Of a stretch of DNA of 64,000 nucleotides, positions 21,344-29,716 are shown in pieces. The DNA comes from Methyloversatilis discipulorum. GTDB lineage: Bacteria > Pseudomonadota > Gammaproteobacteria > Burkholderiales > Rhodocyclaceae. The position numbers and the translations under genes are program-made. Location of the stretch: positions 3,224,001-3,288,000 of the forward strand of contig NZ_ARVV01000001.1 in the NCBI RefSeq assembly GCF_000385375.1, given 5' to 3'. Position 1 is the stretch's first letter. Each line of letters begins with the position of its first letter. A model generated the notes under the pieces. The model saw only the letters and a list, made by a program, of their open reading frames with translations, was not told where the DNA came from and did no database searches.

Positions 21344-21967
21344 TCACAACGCTCCGGCGGGCTTTTCTGCTGCAGCCAGTGTCAGATAGCGGCGGTGCAG
21401 CGCGTCGACCCGGGCCGGCAGCGCCTGCGCCGGACCGCTGTTGTCGATCACGTCGTCGGCCGCCGCCAGCCGCTGCGCCCGCGTCGCCTGGGCGGCGATG
21501 ATGCGGTCCGCCTCCTCGGCGGTCAGGCCGCTGCGCGCCATCGCGCGCGCGCGCTGCTGCTCGACCGGGCAATCGACCACCAGTACGCGGTCGCAGCGTT
21601 CGCGCCAGTTGCCGGCCTCGACCAGCAGCGGCACCGCCAGCACGACGTAAGGTGCGCCGCTGGCCTCGACCCGTCGGCGGGATTCGGCGCGGATCAGCGG
21701 ATGCAGCAGCGCTTCGAGCTGGCTGCGCGCCGACGGGTCGGCGAATACATGGGCACGCATGCGGGCGCGGTCGAGCGCGCCGTCGGCGGCGATGAAGTCG
21801 TCGCCGAAGCTCGCGCGCAGCGGCTCGATCGCAGCGCCGCCCGGTGCGGTCAGCGCGTGCGCGATGGCATCGGTATCGACCAGTCCGGCGCCATGCGCGA
21901 CGAACAGATCGGCCACCGTCGACTTGCCGCTGCCGATGCCACCGGTCAGACCCACCACGAAGGTCAT
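21344..21967 (-). CDS. coaE: Dephospho-CoA kinase
   Basis: A 207-residue kinase catalysing the last step of coenzyme A synthesis. The P-loop GLTGGIGSGKSTV is at residues 7-19, followed by LVDTDAIAHALTAPGGAA and the LID region PVEQQRARAMARSGLTAEEADRIIAAQ. It overlaps the upstream SPOR gene by four bases. In many bacteria the prepilin peptidase pilD precedes coaE; here a SPOR-domain gene does instead. Confidence 0.95.
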   Translation of the reverse strand: MTFVVGLTGGIGSGKSTVADLFVAHGAGLVDTDAIAHALTAPGGAAIEPLRASFGDDFIAADGALDRARMRAHVFADPSARSQLEALLHPLIRAESRRRVEASGAPYVVLAVPLLVEAGNWRERCDRVLVVDCPVEQQRARAMARSGLTAEEADRIIAAQATRAQRLAAADDVIDNSGPAQALPARVDALHRRYLTLAAAEKPAGAL

Positions 21968-22650
21968 GGGCAGTCCGCCGCCTCGACGCCCTCGACGGTC
22001 GCCTGCGGCTCTGCAAGCAATGCCGTCAATTCGGTGTCGCTGCCGCGCAGTTCCACGCGCAGGCGTCCGGCCTTGCCCTCGCGCATCGCGATGCGCGCGC
22101 TGCGCACCCCCTGCCCGTTCAGGCTGGACATCAGTTCCTTCGCCGCCGTCTCGGTCTTGAACAGCCCAAGCGAGATGGCGAACTTCTGACCGTCGGCGTC
22201 CGGCATCAGCGCCATCTCGCGCACGCCCAGCGCGCGCAGTTCAGCCTGCTTGCGGTCGGCCAGCTGGCGTGTCGCGAGATCGGGTATATGCACCCACCAC
22301 GACGGGCTGCCCGGCTGCTCGCTTTCAGTGACTTGCACCGCCGGGTAGGCCTCGCGCGCGCGGGCGACGAACGGGTCGGCCTGCTCGCGGGTGAAGCCGG
22401 CCAGCACGCGACAGACGGCGGCCGGCGTCGCTTCGGCGTCTGTGGCCGGCTCGCTCGCGACGACCGGCGCAATGGCCACCACCGGCGCCGCTGCGCCACC
22501 ACCGACCGGAACGATGCGGATGCGCTCGGGATCGATCTGGCTGGTCAGGCGCAAGGGCTCGGCGCCGTCATTGCCCAGCGCCAGCATGCCGGACGCAAAG
22601 GGCCACAGCGCGATATTGATCAATAGCAGGAGGAGGAAGGCGAGACGCAT
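21964..22650 (-). CDS. SPOR domain membrane protein
   Basis: A 228-residue protein with one N-terminal membrane segment (LAFLLLLLINIALWPFASGML), a low-complexity Ala/Val linker with a Cys near 79, and a C-terminal SPOR-like domain at about 140-200 (KFAISLGLFKTETAAKELMSSLNGQGVRSARI). SPOR domains bind denuded peptidoglycan at division sites, consistent with its place upstream of coaE and zapD. The stop overlaps the coaE start. Confidence 0.85.
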   Translation of the reverse strand: MRLAFLLLLLINIALWPFASGMLALGNDGAEPLRLTSQIDPERIRIVPVGGGAAAPVVAIAPVVASEPATDAEATPAAVCRVLAGFTREQADPFVARAREAYPAVQVTESEQPGSPSWWVHIPDLATRQLADRKQAELRALGVREMALMPDADGQKFAISLGLFKTETAAKELMSSLNGQGVRSARIAMREGKAGRLRVELRGSDTELTALLAEPQATVEGVEAADCP

Positions 22651-22693
22651 CGGTATCAGTGCAATGACGGACGCAGCGCGAAGCAGTGATCCG

Positions 22694-23407
22694 TCATTTC
22701 ATCACATCCGCCGCGACGCGGGCCAGCCCGCGCAGCACCAGATTGTCGACGCGGCGATGGGCGCAGGTCAGATAGGGCGACAGCGCCTCGGCACCGCCAC
22801 CCGACAGCAGGATGGTGGCATCGGCGCCCAGCCGCGCCTGCACGCGCTCGATCAACGCCGCCTGGGCGCCGGCGCAGCCGTTGTGGATGGCGTCATCGGT
22901 ATTGCGCGGCCACTCGACCGGCGCACCCTGTGCGTGCGGCAGACCGGCCGTGTTGCGCGCCAGCGACTCGAGCATCAGGTGCAGGCCAGGCAGGATGTAA
23001 CCACCGAGAAAGCGGTCGTCGGCGTCGAGCACGTCGACCGTGGTGGCGGTACCCGCGGTCGCCACCACGAGCGGACCGGCCGCCAGCGTGCGCGCGCCGA
23101 TCAGCGCCGCCCAGCGGTCGGCGCCGAGGCGCGACGGTGTCGCATACATATTGGTGATGCCGCAGGCGGCCGACTGCGACTGCACGCGATGCGCCACACA
23201 ACCTTGCGGCAGTGCGGCGCGCAGCGCGGCATCGACCGCGTCACCGGCGACGCAGGTATAGACCGCGGCCGTCGCGTTACGCCAGGCCGAGGCGAGCGGC
23301 GCGCCGTCGATATCGGCGACGTCGATGCCCGATTCGCTACCCGGTGCGTCACCCTGCAACCACGCCCATTTGATCCGGCTGTTGCCGGCGTCGATCAGCA
23401 GCACCAT
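22694..23407 (-). CDS. coaX: Type III pantothenate kinase
   Basis: A 237-residue ASKHA-fold kinase that phosphorylates pantothenate, the first step of CoA synthesis. The phosphate-1 motif DAGNSRIKWAW starts at residue 6; GADRWAALIGAR, TAGTATTVDVLD and GGYILPGLHLMLESLARNTA are family motifs. The start ATG 23407 directly precedes the first beta strand. It follows birA by four bases, a common pairing (birA-coaX). Confidence 0.95.
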   Translation of the reverse strand: MVLLIDAGNSRIKWAWLQGDAPGSESGIDVADIDGAPLASAWRNATAAVYTCVAGDAVDAALRAALPQGCVAHRVQSQSAACGITNMYATPSRLGADRWAALIGARTLAAGPLVVATAGTATTVDVLDADDRFLGGYILPGLHLMLESLARNTAGLPHAQGAPVEWPRNTDDAIHNGCAGAQAALIERVQARLGADATILLSGGGAEALSPYLTCAHRRVDNLVLRGLARVAADVMK

Positions 23408-23411
23408 GGAC

Positions 23412-24215
23412 TCAGTTCCGGACCGGTGCGCGCAGCGACACATCGCCCGCCAGCACGCGCTCTATGCGGTCACCACAGTCGAGCAGCAGTGCGCCGTCGG
23501 CATCGGCACCGATACACAAGCCGCCCAGCGCGCGCATTTCACCCTCGACCTCGACCGCGCAGCCGGCATGCAGATTGAGTCGGTTCCAGCGTTCGACGAA
23601 GGCAGAGAAACCCTGCGCGGCGAATACCGGCAGTGCTGCGGCCAGCGCGTCGAGTGCGGCGGCGGCGATGCGCAGCCAGTCCTGCTGCCGCGGTGTGCCG
23701 TCGAACAGCGCGGCCGGTGGCAGCGCATAGTGGCCGGACGGCGGCGGCGCCAGATTGATTCCGACGCCGATTACCGCGTCGGTGTGTGTTGCCGCCGACG
23801 CCAGTTCGATCAGTACGCCGCCCAGCTTGCCGGCGCCTTGCCCGTTTGCGCGCATCAGGTCGTTCGGCCACTTCAGTGCCAGCCCGTCGAAACCTTGCGC
23901 CGTCAGCGCCTCGGCCAGCGCGACGCCGACCGCCAGGCTGAGGCCGGACAGCCGGTCGGCGCGGCCGTCGAAGCGAACGCGCAGCGAGAAGGTGAGGCTG
24001 TCGCCGGGCTGCGCCGTCCAGCTGCGGCCGCGGCGGCCGCGGCCGCCGGTCTGTGCCAGCGCAAACAGTGCGCACGGCACGCCGTCGCGGCGCTCCAGCA
24101 GGTCGCTGTTGGTGCTTCCGGTGCGCGCACAGACATCGACGCGCCAGTCGGCAGGTACGGAGGGTGCGCGATCGCGCAGTGCTTCGGCGAGAGTGGCGGC
24201 GTCGTCGGCAGTCAT
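23412..24215 (-). CDS. birA: Biotin-[acetyl-CoA-carboxylase] ligase
   Basis: A 267-residue biotin protein ligase. It has TGSTNSDLLERR, the biotinyl-AMP loop GGRGRRGRSW, SLTFSLR, KWPNDLM, KLGGVLIE and GVGINL, then a small C-terminal SH3-like domain (RIERVLAGDVSLR). It lacks the N-terminal winged-helix found in E. coli BirA, so it should act as ligase only, not repressor. It is the first gene of the birA-coaX-SPOR-coaE-zapD-yacG run. Confidence 0.93.
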   Translation of the reverse strand: MTADDAATLAEALRDRAPSVPADWRVDVCARTGSTNSDLLERRDGVPCALFALAQTGGRGRRGRSWTAQPGDSLTFSLRVRFDGRADRLSGLSLAVGVALAEALTAQGFDGLALKWPNDLMRANGQGAGKLGGVLIELASAATHTDAVIGVGINLAPPPSGHYALPPAALFDGTPRQQDWLRIAAAALDALAAALPVFAAQGFSAFVERWNRLNLHAGCAVEVEGEMRALGGLCIGADADGALLLDCGDRIERVLAGDVSLRAPVRN

Positions 24216-24261
24216 GCGGCGGATTGTAGCTGCGCCGCCGGGCCGACGCCCGGCTGCGACC

Positions 24262-25677
24262 TCACTCGCTGTCGCCGTCGGCGTCGCGCCCGCCTTCGAT
24301 GTTCAGCTCCTGGATCTTGCGCGTGATGGTGTTGCGACCGATGCCCAGCAGCTGCGCTGACTCGATGCGGCGGCCGCCGGTACTGGCCAGCGCGCGGCGG
24401 ATCAGCGTGCGCTCGAACTCCTGCACCAGATGGTCGAACAGCGCCGGCTGCTTCAGCGCGATCAGGCGATCGACCTCGGCGGCGAGCGAAGCGACCCAGT
24501 CGCCAGTCACTTCGCGCGCCGGCTGGGCGCGCAGTTCGGCCGGCAGGTCCTTCACGTCCACCGTCTGGCCGGGCGCCATGACGGTGAGCCAGTGGCACAG
24601 GTTCTCCAGCTGGCGCACGTTGCCGGGGAAATCCAGCCCCTGCAGGTAGCGCATCGCCGGCTCGGACAGGCGCTTGGCATCGACGCCCAGTTCCTGCGCG
24701 CTCTTCGTCATGAAGTGCTGGGCCAGCAGCACGATGTCCTCGCGCCGCTCGCGCAGCGGCGGAATGCGCAGTCGGATCACGTTCAGCCGGTGGAACAGAT
24801 CCTCGCGGAACAGCCCCTGCTTCACCCGGTCTTCGAGGTTCTGGTGGGTAGCCGCAATCACGCGCACATTCGACTTGATCGGCGAATGGCCGCCGACGCG
24901 GTAGAAGTGGCCGTCGGACAGCACGCGCAGCAAGCGGGTCTGCAGTTCCGGCGGCATGTCGCCGATTTCGTCGAGGAAGAGCGTGCCGCCGTCGGCCTGT
25001 TCGAAGCGGCCGCGTCGGGTCGCGGTAGCGCCGGTGAAGGCGCCGCGCTCGTGGCCGAACAGTTCTGATTCGAGCAGGTCGCGCGGAATGGCCGCGGTGT
25101 TGATCGCGATGAAGGGCGCTTCGCGGCGCGGACTGTGCCGGTGCAGCGCGCGCGCCACCAGTTCCTTGCCGGTGCCCGATTCGCCGTTGATCAGCACGGT
25201 GGCGTGACTCTGCGCGAGCCGTCCGATGGCGCGGAACACGTCCTGCATCGACGCCGCCTTGCCGAGGATTTCCGGCGCCATGTCGGCTTCCGCCGGCGCC
25301 CCACCCTGGTGCATGCTTTCTTCGATTGCACGCCGGACGAGTTCGATCGCGTGATCGACGTCGAAAGGCTTGGGCAGGTATTCGAAGGCCCCGCCCTGGA
25401 AGGCGGCGACCGCGCTGTCGAGATCCGAATACGCCGTCATGATGATGACCGGCAGACTGGGGTGACGCGCCTTCACTTTCTCCAGCAGGGACAATCCGGA
25501 CTCGCCCGGCATGCGGATGTCGGAAACCAGCACCTGCGGCTGGCCGCCGGCATCGAGTGCGTCGAGCGCCTCCTGCGCGGTGGAATAGGCTTCAAAGGGA
25601 ATGGACTCGCGTGCAAGGGCCTTTTCCAGCACCCATCGTATCGAGCGGTCGTCATCGACGATCCAGACCGGATTCAT
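24262..25677 (-). CDS. ntrC: Nitrogen regulation response regulator NtrC (NR(I))
   Basis: A 471-residue sigma-54 activator. The receiver domain has Asp53 (VSDIRMPGESG) and Lys103 (LPKPFD). The AAA+ domain (about 137-375) has Walker A GESGTGKE (165-172), the sigma-54-contacting GAFTGA loop (212-217) and Walker B GGTLFLDEIGD. The C-terminal Fis-type helix-turn-helix reads SAQLLGIGRNTITRKIQEL. Phosphorylated by NtrB, it activates nitrogen-assimilation genes such as glnA upstream. The start overlaps the ntrB stop. Confidence 0.96.
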   Translation of the reverse strand: MNPVWIVDDDRSIRWVLEKALARESIPFEAYSTAQEALDALDAGGQPQVLVSDIRMPGESGLSLLEKVKARHPSLPVIIMTAYSDLDSAVAAFQGGAFEYLPKPFDVDHAIELVRRAIEESMHQGGAPAEADMAPEILGKAASMQDVFRAIGRLAQSHATVLINGESGTGKELVARALHRHSPRREAPFIAINTAAIPRDLLESELFGHERGAFTGATATRRGRFEQADGGTLFLDEIGDMPPELQTRLLRVLSDGHFYRVGGHSPIKSNVRVIAATHQNLEDRVKQGLFREDLFHRLNVIRLRIPPLRERREDIVLLAQHFMTKSAQELGVDAKRLSEPAMRYLQGLDFPGNVRQLENLCHWLTVMAPGQTVDVKDLPAELRAQPAREVTGDWVASLAAEVDRLIALKQPALFDHLVQEFERTLIRRALASTGGRRIESAQLLGIGRNTITRKIQELNIEGGRDADGDSE

Positions 25678-26765
25678 GGTTTCTCCGTCGTGCCCTGCTT
25701 GAAGGGCAGAAGTATTGTGAAAACTGTGTGGCCGGGCCGGCTCTGCACCTCGATGGTGCCGTGGTGCTGGTGCACGAAGCTCTGCGCCAGCGTCAGCCCG
25801 AGGCCGGTGCCGCCATCGCGGCCGGACACCAGCGGATAGAAGATGCGATCGAGCAGTTCCTCCGGGATGCCGGGGCCGTTGTCGATCACTTGCAATTCGA
25901 GTGCCAGCTTGTGGCGCCGCTTCACCAGCGTGGCCTGACGGTAGGCGCGCGTACGCAGCCGGATCACGCCGTCGCCCTGCATGGCCTGCGCCGCGTTGCG
26001 GGCGATGTTGAGCACCACCTGGATCAGCTGTTCGCGGTCGGCCACCAGATCGGGCAGGCTGGTGTCATAGTCGCGCTGCACCGTCACCTTCGGGAATTCG
26101 GCACCGATCAGCAGGCGCACGCGTTCCAGCACCTCATGCACGCTGACCGAACTGACCTGCATCGCGCGGTGCGAATGCAGCAGCCGGTTCATCAGATCCT
26201 GCAGCCGGTCCGATTCCTTGATGATGACCTGCGTGTACTCGCGCTGGTCGGGCCGCTCAAGCTCGCCCTCGAGCAGCTGTGCGGCACCGCGGATACCGCC
26301 CAGCGGATTCTTGATTTCATGCGCGAGGTTGCGGATCAGCTCACGGTTGGCCTGTTGCTGCTGCAGCAGCTGTTCCTCGCGCGCAACGCGCAGTTGCTGG
26401 TCGATAGGCCGGAACTCGAGCAGGATGCGAGCGGCATCGGCATGCACCGGCGACACCGTGCAGTCGAGCTGCAGCGGACCGCCGAGCAGACGCTGCACCG
26501 TGAGGTTGTGGCCGGTATAGCTCCAGTCCTTGGCCAGCGCATTGTCCAGTGCGGTGTCCAGGCCGTGCTCGGGGCCGATCAGGCGTTCGCAGTGCTTGCC
26601 GACCAGCTTGGACGAACTGACCGCGAACAGGTTTTCCGCGGCCGGATTCAGATAGACGATGTTGCGTTCCGCGTCGAGCAGCGCGACCGCACTGGCGAGA
26701 AGTTCGAGCCCGTTGAAGCGGTCGGGCCAGACGCGGGTGGGGGTACGGGGCGAGGGCAGGCTCAT
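25674..26765 (-). CDS. ntrB: Nitrogen regulation sensor kinase/phosphatase NtrB (NR(II))
   Basis: A 363-residue soluble kinase. A PAS domain spans about 18-125; the His box is RNLAHEIKNPLGGIRGAAQLL with His149, followed by N box NIARNAAQAM and G boxes DNGPGIP and GGTGLGLTLAQ. In the family PII protein switches it from kinase to phosphatase in response to glutamine/2-oxoglutarate. It sits between a DUF4124 gene and ntrC downstream of glnA, the usual betaproteobacterial order. Confidence 0.95.
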   Translation of the reverse strand: MSLPSPRTPTRVWPDRFNGLELLASAVALLDAERNIVYLNPAAENLFAVSSSKLVGKHCERLIGPEHGLDTALDNALAKDWSYTGHNLTVQRLLGGPLQLDCTVSPVHADAARILLEFRPIDQQLRVAREEQLLQQQQANRELIRNLAHEIKNPLGGIRGAAQLLEGELERPDQREYTQVIIKESDRLQDLMNRLLHSHRAMQVSSVSVHEVLERVRLLIGAEFPKVTVQRDYDTSLPDLVADREQLIQVVLNIARNAAQAMQGDGVIRLRTRAYRQATLVKRRHKLALELQVIDNGPGIPEELLDRIFYPLVSGRDGGTGLGLTLAQSFVHQHHGTIEVQSRPGHTVFTILLPFKQGTTEKP

Positions 26766-26822
26766 GGCGCCAGATTACGCAAGAAGCGCGCCAGGGCCGA
26801 TGCGCCGGAGCGCACAGGACGC

Positions 26823-27302
26823 TCAGGGCAGTTTGGAAATCTCCTTGCGCAGCGCGTCGACGTTGCGTTCGTGCAGAGCGACATTGTCCTTGAGCCCCTG
26901 GATGCGATCGAGATACTTCTGGTAGTTGCGCTCATCGCCCAGTCGCACCGCTTCGCCCTCGGTGAGCGCCTTGCGCGCCGCTTCGAGATTCTTCGTTTCG
27001 GTGTCGAGCTCGGCTTCGAGTATGCGCCGGCGTTCGCTGTCGCGCGCCTTCTGCTGGTCGCCGCTGACGCTCGGGAAGCCGCCTGACGGGGCTGCCGGCT
27101 TGGGCGTAGTCGCCGCCGGCCCGGGCACCGAACTGACCGGCATTTCGCTGGACAGCAGCTTGCAGCCGCGCGCACGCGACTTGTCGTTGGTATAGGTGAC
27201 GTGACCATCGGCATCGACGCACTTGTAGACGTCAGCCGATGCCGGCAGCGCCGCAAGCGCGGCCGCGGTGGCAATCAGGATGCGGTTGAAACCTCGGAAC
27301 AT
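26823..27302 (-). CDS. DUF4124 domain exported protein
   Basis: A 159-residue protein with a signal peptide (ILIATAAALAALPASA) followed at once by the DUF4124 pattern DVYKCVDADGHVTYTNDKSRARGCKLL. The rest (about 85-155) is charged and helical, probably coiled coil. ATG 27302 is preferred because it places the signal sequence at the N-terminus; ATG 27329 is an alternative. It lies between glnA and ntrB. The family function is unknown. Confidence 0.82.
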   Translation of the reverse strand: MFRGFNRILIATAAALAALPASADVYKCVDADGHVTYTNDKSRARGCKLLSSEMPVSSVPGPAATTPKPAAPSGGFPSVSGDQQKARDSERRRILEAELDTETKNLEAARKALTEGEAVRLGDERNYQKYLDRIQGLKDNVALHERNVDALRKEISKLP

Positions 27303-27370
27303 GTGGGTCACCAGAACGGATCGGGTCATTGCCGGGCGAGTGTAGGACGCCCGCCCGCGCAGTGACAATG

Positions 27371-27399
27371 AAAAAGGACGGCAAGTTGCCGTCCTTTTT
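27371..27399 (-). terminator. Strong intrinsic terminator downstream of glnA
   Basis: AAAAAGGACGGCAA, one base, TTGCCGTCCTTTTT. A 14-bp perfect stem lying 82 bases beyond the glnA stop. The T run is usable in either direction, but only the leftward glnA transcript reaches it. The DUF4124-ntrB-ntrC genes beyond it would then need read-through or their own promoter. Confidence 0.85.
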
Positions 27400-27480
27400 C
27401 TCGGGCCGGAACGCACATGCCGTCCCGACCTTCAACGCCACGCGTGCGGCTTGCGCCGACACGCGTTCCGGAAAACCGGA

Positions 27481-28893
27481 TCAGAGGCTGTAGTACATGT
27501 CGAACTCGACCGGGTGGGTCGTCATGCGGGTGCGGTTGACTTCGCCCATCTTCAGCTCGATGTAGGCAGCGATGAAGTCTTCCGAGAACACGCCACCCTT
27601 GGTCAGGAAGGCGTGATCGGCTTCCAGCGCGGCCAGGGCTTCGTCCAGGCTGGCGCAGACGGTCGGGATGAGCTTGTCCTCTTCCGGCGGCAGGTCGTAC
27701 AGGTTCTTGTCGGCCGGGTCGCCCGGGTGGATCTTGTTCTGCACGCCGTCCAGGCCCGCCATCATCAGCGCGGCGAAACACAGGTAGGGGTTGGCCAGCG
27801 GATCCGGGAAGCGGGTTTCGATGCGACGAGCCTTGTCCGACGCGACGTGCGGGATGCGGATCGAAGCCGAGCGGTTGCGCGCCGAGTAGGCCAGCTTGAC
27901 CGGTGCTTCGTAGTGCGGAACCAGACGCTTGTACGAGTTGGTACCCGGGTTGGTGATCGCGTTCAGCGCCTTGGCGTGCTTGATGATGCCGCCGATGTAG
28001 TACAGCGCGAACTCGGACAGGCCGGCGTAGCCGTTGCCCGCGAACAGGTTCTTGCCGTCCTTCCAGATCGACTGGTGCACGTGCATGCCGGAGCCGTTGT
28101 CACCGACGATGGGCTTGGGCATGAAGGTCGCGGTCTTGCCGTAGCTGTGGGCGACGTTGTGCACGATGTACTTCAGGGTCTGCGTCCAGTCGGCGCGGCG
28201 GACCAGCGTGTTGAACTTGGTGCCGATCTCGTTCTGGCCGGCGGTCGCCACTTCGTGGTGATGCACTTCGACCGGGATGCCGACGGCTTCCAGTGCCAGC
28301 ACCATGGCGGCACGGATGTCGTTGTGCGAATCGACCGGCGGAACCGGGAAGTAGCCGCCCTTCACTGCCGGACGGTGACCGGTGTTGCCGCTCTCGAACT
28401 TCTCGCCCGACGACCAGGCGGCTTCTTCCGAGAAGATCTGCACACGGCAGCCCGACATGTCGATGTTCCACTCGACGCTGTCGAAGATGAAGAATTCGGG
28501 TTCCGGACCGAAGTAGGCGGTGTCGCCCAGGCCGGAGGACTTCAGGTAGGCCTCGGCACGCTTGGCGATCGAGCGCGGGTCACGGTCGTAGCCCTTGCCG
28601 TCCGACGGTTCGACCACGTCGCAGCTGATGACCAGCGTGGTTTCGTCGAAGAACGGGTCGATGAAGGCGGTTTCCGGATCCGGCATCAGCAGCATGTCGG
28701 AAGCCTGGATGCCCTTCCAGCCGGCGATCGACGAACCATCAAACGCGTGACCTTCGGTGAACTTGTCTTCGCCGAACGCGCTGATGGGCACGCCGACGTG
28801 CTGTTCCTTGCCACGGGTGTCGGTGAAACGGAAGTCGACGAACTTGACTTCCTTTTCCTTGATGATGTCGAGAACCTGCTTCGCGGTGGTCAT
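27481..28893 (-). CDS. glnA: Glutamine synthetase type I
   Basis: A 470-residue enzyme that forms glutamine from glutamate, ammonia and ATP as a cytoplasmic dodecamer. Visible motifs: DGSSIAGW (52-59), the metal and substrate site GPEPEFF (129-135), NEIG, the ATP-binding [16 protein letters not shown] (260-275), NRSASIRIP (340-348) and the adenylylation site NLYDLPPEE with Tyr399. Length and Tyr show the beta, adenylylation-controlled class. GGAGAG lies upstream of the ATG. A sigma-54/NtrC control region precedes it. Confidence 0.97.
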   Translation of the reverse strand: MTTAKQVLDIIKEKEVKFVDFRFTDTRGKEQHVGVPISAFGEDKFTEGHAFDGSSIAGWKGIQASDMLLMPDPETAFIDPFFDETTLVISCDVVEPSDGKGYDRDPRSIAKRAEAYLKSSGLGDTAYFGPEPEFFIFDSVEWNIDMSGCRVQIFSEEAAWSSGEKFESGNTGHRPAVKGGYFPVPPVDSHNDIRAAMVLALEAVGIPVEVHHHEVATAGQNEIGTKFNTLVRRADWTQTLKYIVHNVAHSYGKTATFMPKPIVGDNGSGMHVHQSIWKDGKNLFAGNGYAGLSEFALYYIGGIIKHAKALNAITNPGTNSYKRLVPHYEAPVKLAYSARNRSASIRIPHVASDKARRIETRFPDPLANPYLCFAALMMAGLDGVQNKIHPGDPADKNLYDLPPEEDKLIPTVCASLDEALAALEADHAFLTKGGVFSEDFIAAYIELKMGEVNRTRMTTHPVEFDMYYSL

Positions 28894-29047
28894 GAATCTC
28901 TCCTACGAGGTATGTATGTGCAACAGTCGGCTTGAAGGGTCACGACGAGCCGTCGCCGGTGTCCGACGACAGCTCCGGCGCAGCCATGGCGAACGACCCC
29001 ATCGAGGGTACGCCCCGGCTGCGACTTTTCCTGCTGCGCGGCCTGAA

Positions 29048-29062
29048 GCAGAACCCGTGCCA
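29048..29062 (-). promoter_or_regulatory. Sigma-54 (-24/-12) promoter of glnA
   Basis: On the minus strand TGGCACGGGTTCTGC matches TGGCACG-N4-TTGC, with GG and GC separated by exactly ten bases. The predicted transcript start is near 29036, about 140 bases before the glnA ATG. Confidence 0.85.
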
Positions 29063-29137
29063 CGCGATCATTTCAACCTTGTGATTGTGCCACATGCGGG
29101 CTTGCGGCCGGTGACATGCACAAAACAGGCGCAGCGA

Positions 29138-29154
29138 TGCACCAACACAGGGAT
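29138..29154. promoter_or_regulatory. Second, half-conserved NtrC site
   Basis: TGCACC-N5-AGGGAT keeps one half of the TGCACC-N5-GGTGCA consensus. Its centre is 31 bases (three helical turns) from the strong site and near -110 relative to the predicted glnA start. Confidence 0.5.
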
Positions 29155-29168
29155 ATCGACAAACACAG

Positions 29169-29185
29169 AGCACCACTTTGGTGCT
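29169..29185. promoter_or_regulatory. NtrC enhancer site
   Basis: AGCACC-ACTTT-GGTGCT is a perfect inverted repeat matching the NtrC consensus GCACC-N5-GGTGC. Its centre is near -141 relative to the predicted glnA start. Confidence 0.85.
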
Positions 29186-29246
29186 TGCCTGCCCACGGGA
29201 AAGGCGCGCTATATACTTCTGCCCATTCAATAGATGGGCGCACGCC

Positions 29247-29696
29247 ATGGCAACACTCGGACAAATCCTCGGACTCGCGCGCGAGCGCGCGCAGCAGCTG
29301 CAACTGCCCTATGCCGGCGCGGTCACACCGGCCGAAGCATACGAACTGTTGAAACTGGCCCCCGGCGCCCGCATCGTTGACGTGCGCACGTCGGCCGAAT
29401 GGCAATGGGTGGGCGAGGTGCCGGATTCGGTGCAGATCGAATGGAATATGTCCAACGGTCAGCGCAATCCCGATTTCCTGACCCAGCTGAAGCACCAGGT
29501 CGATCCGGAGGCGCTGGTCATGTTCCTGTGCCGCAGCGGCGGACGTTCGCACGGCGCGGCCGCGGCTGCCGCCGAAGCCGGTTACAGCAACGCCTACAAC
29601 ATCCTCGAAGGCTTCGAGGGTGACGCCGACGCCAACGGCCACCGCAATACGGTCGGCGGCTGGCGCAAGGCCGGACTGCCCTGGCACCAGGGCTGA
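29247..29696 (+). CDS. Rhodanese-like domain protein
   Basis: A 149-residue single-domain rhodanese. It has ARIVDVRTSAEWQWVGEVPDSVQIEW and the active-site loop CRSGGRSHGAAAAAAEAGY, whose Cys would carry a persulfide. The start ATG 29247 is chosen over an upstream in-frame ATG at 29178, which lies within the NtrC site. Single-domain rhodaneses are sulfur carriers; the acceptor is unknown. nadA, whose product is an iron-sulfur enzyme, follows by 20 bases, a suggestive but unproven link. Confidence 0.88.
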   Translation: MATLGQILGLARERAQQLQLPYAGAVTPAEAYELLKLAPGARIVDVRTSAEWQWVGEVPDSVQIEWNMSNGQRNPDFLTQLKHQVDPEALVMFLCRSGGRSHGAAAAAAEAGYSNAYNILEGFEGDADANGHRNTVGGWRKAGLPWHQG

Positions 29697-29716
29697 ACGC
29701 AGTTCAAGGACACCCC

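Larger units (their letters stand above)
28894..29246. promoter_or_regulatory. glnA / rhodanese divergent control region
   Basis: This 353-base intergenic region carries a sigma-54 promoter for glnA, two NtrC-type sites and a weak rightward promoter near 29185-29215. The stretch 28920-29047 would be the glnA leader of about 140 bases; I see no riboswitch-like structure in it. Confidence 0.75.

Noticed and set aside
25557..27086. A 509-codon plus-strand frame opposite ntrC/ntrB
   Set aside because: It crosses three real genes on the minus strand and has only shadow composition (Gln/His/Arg-rich).
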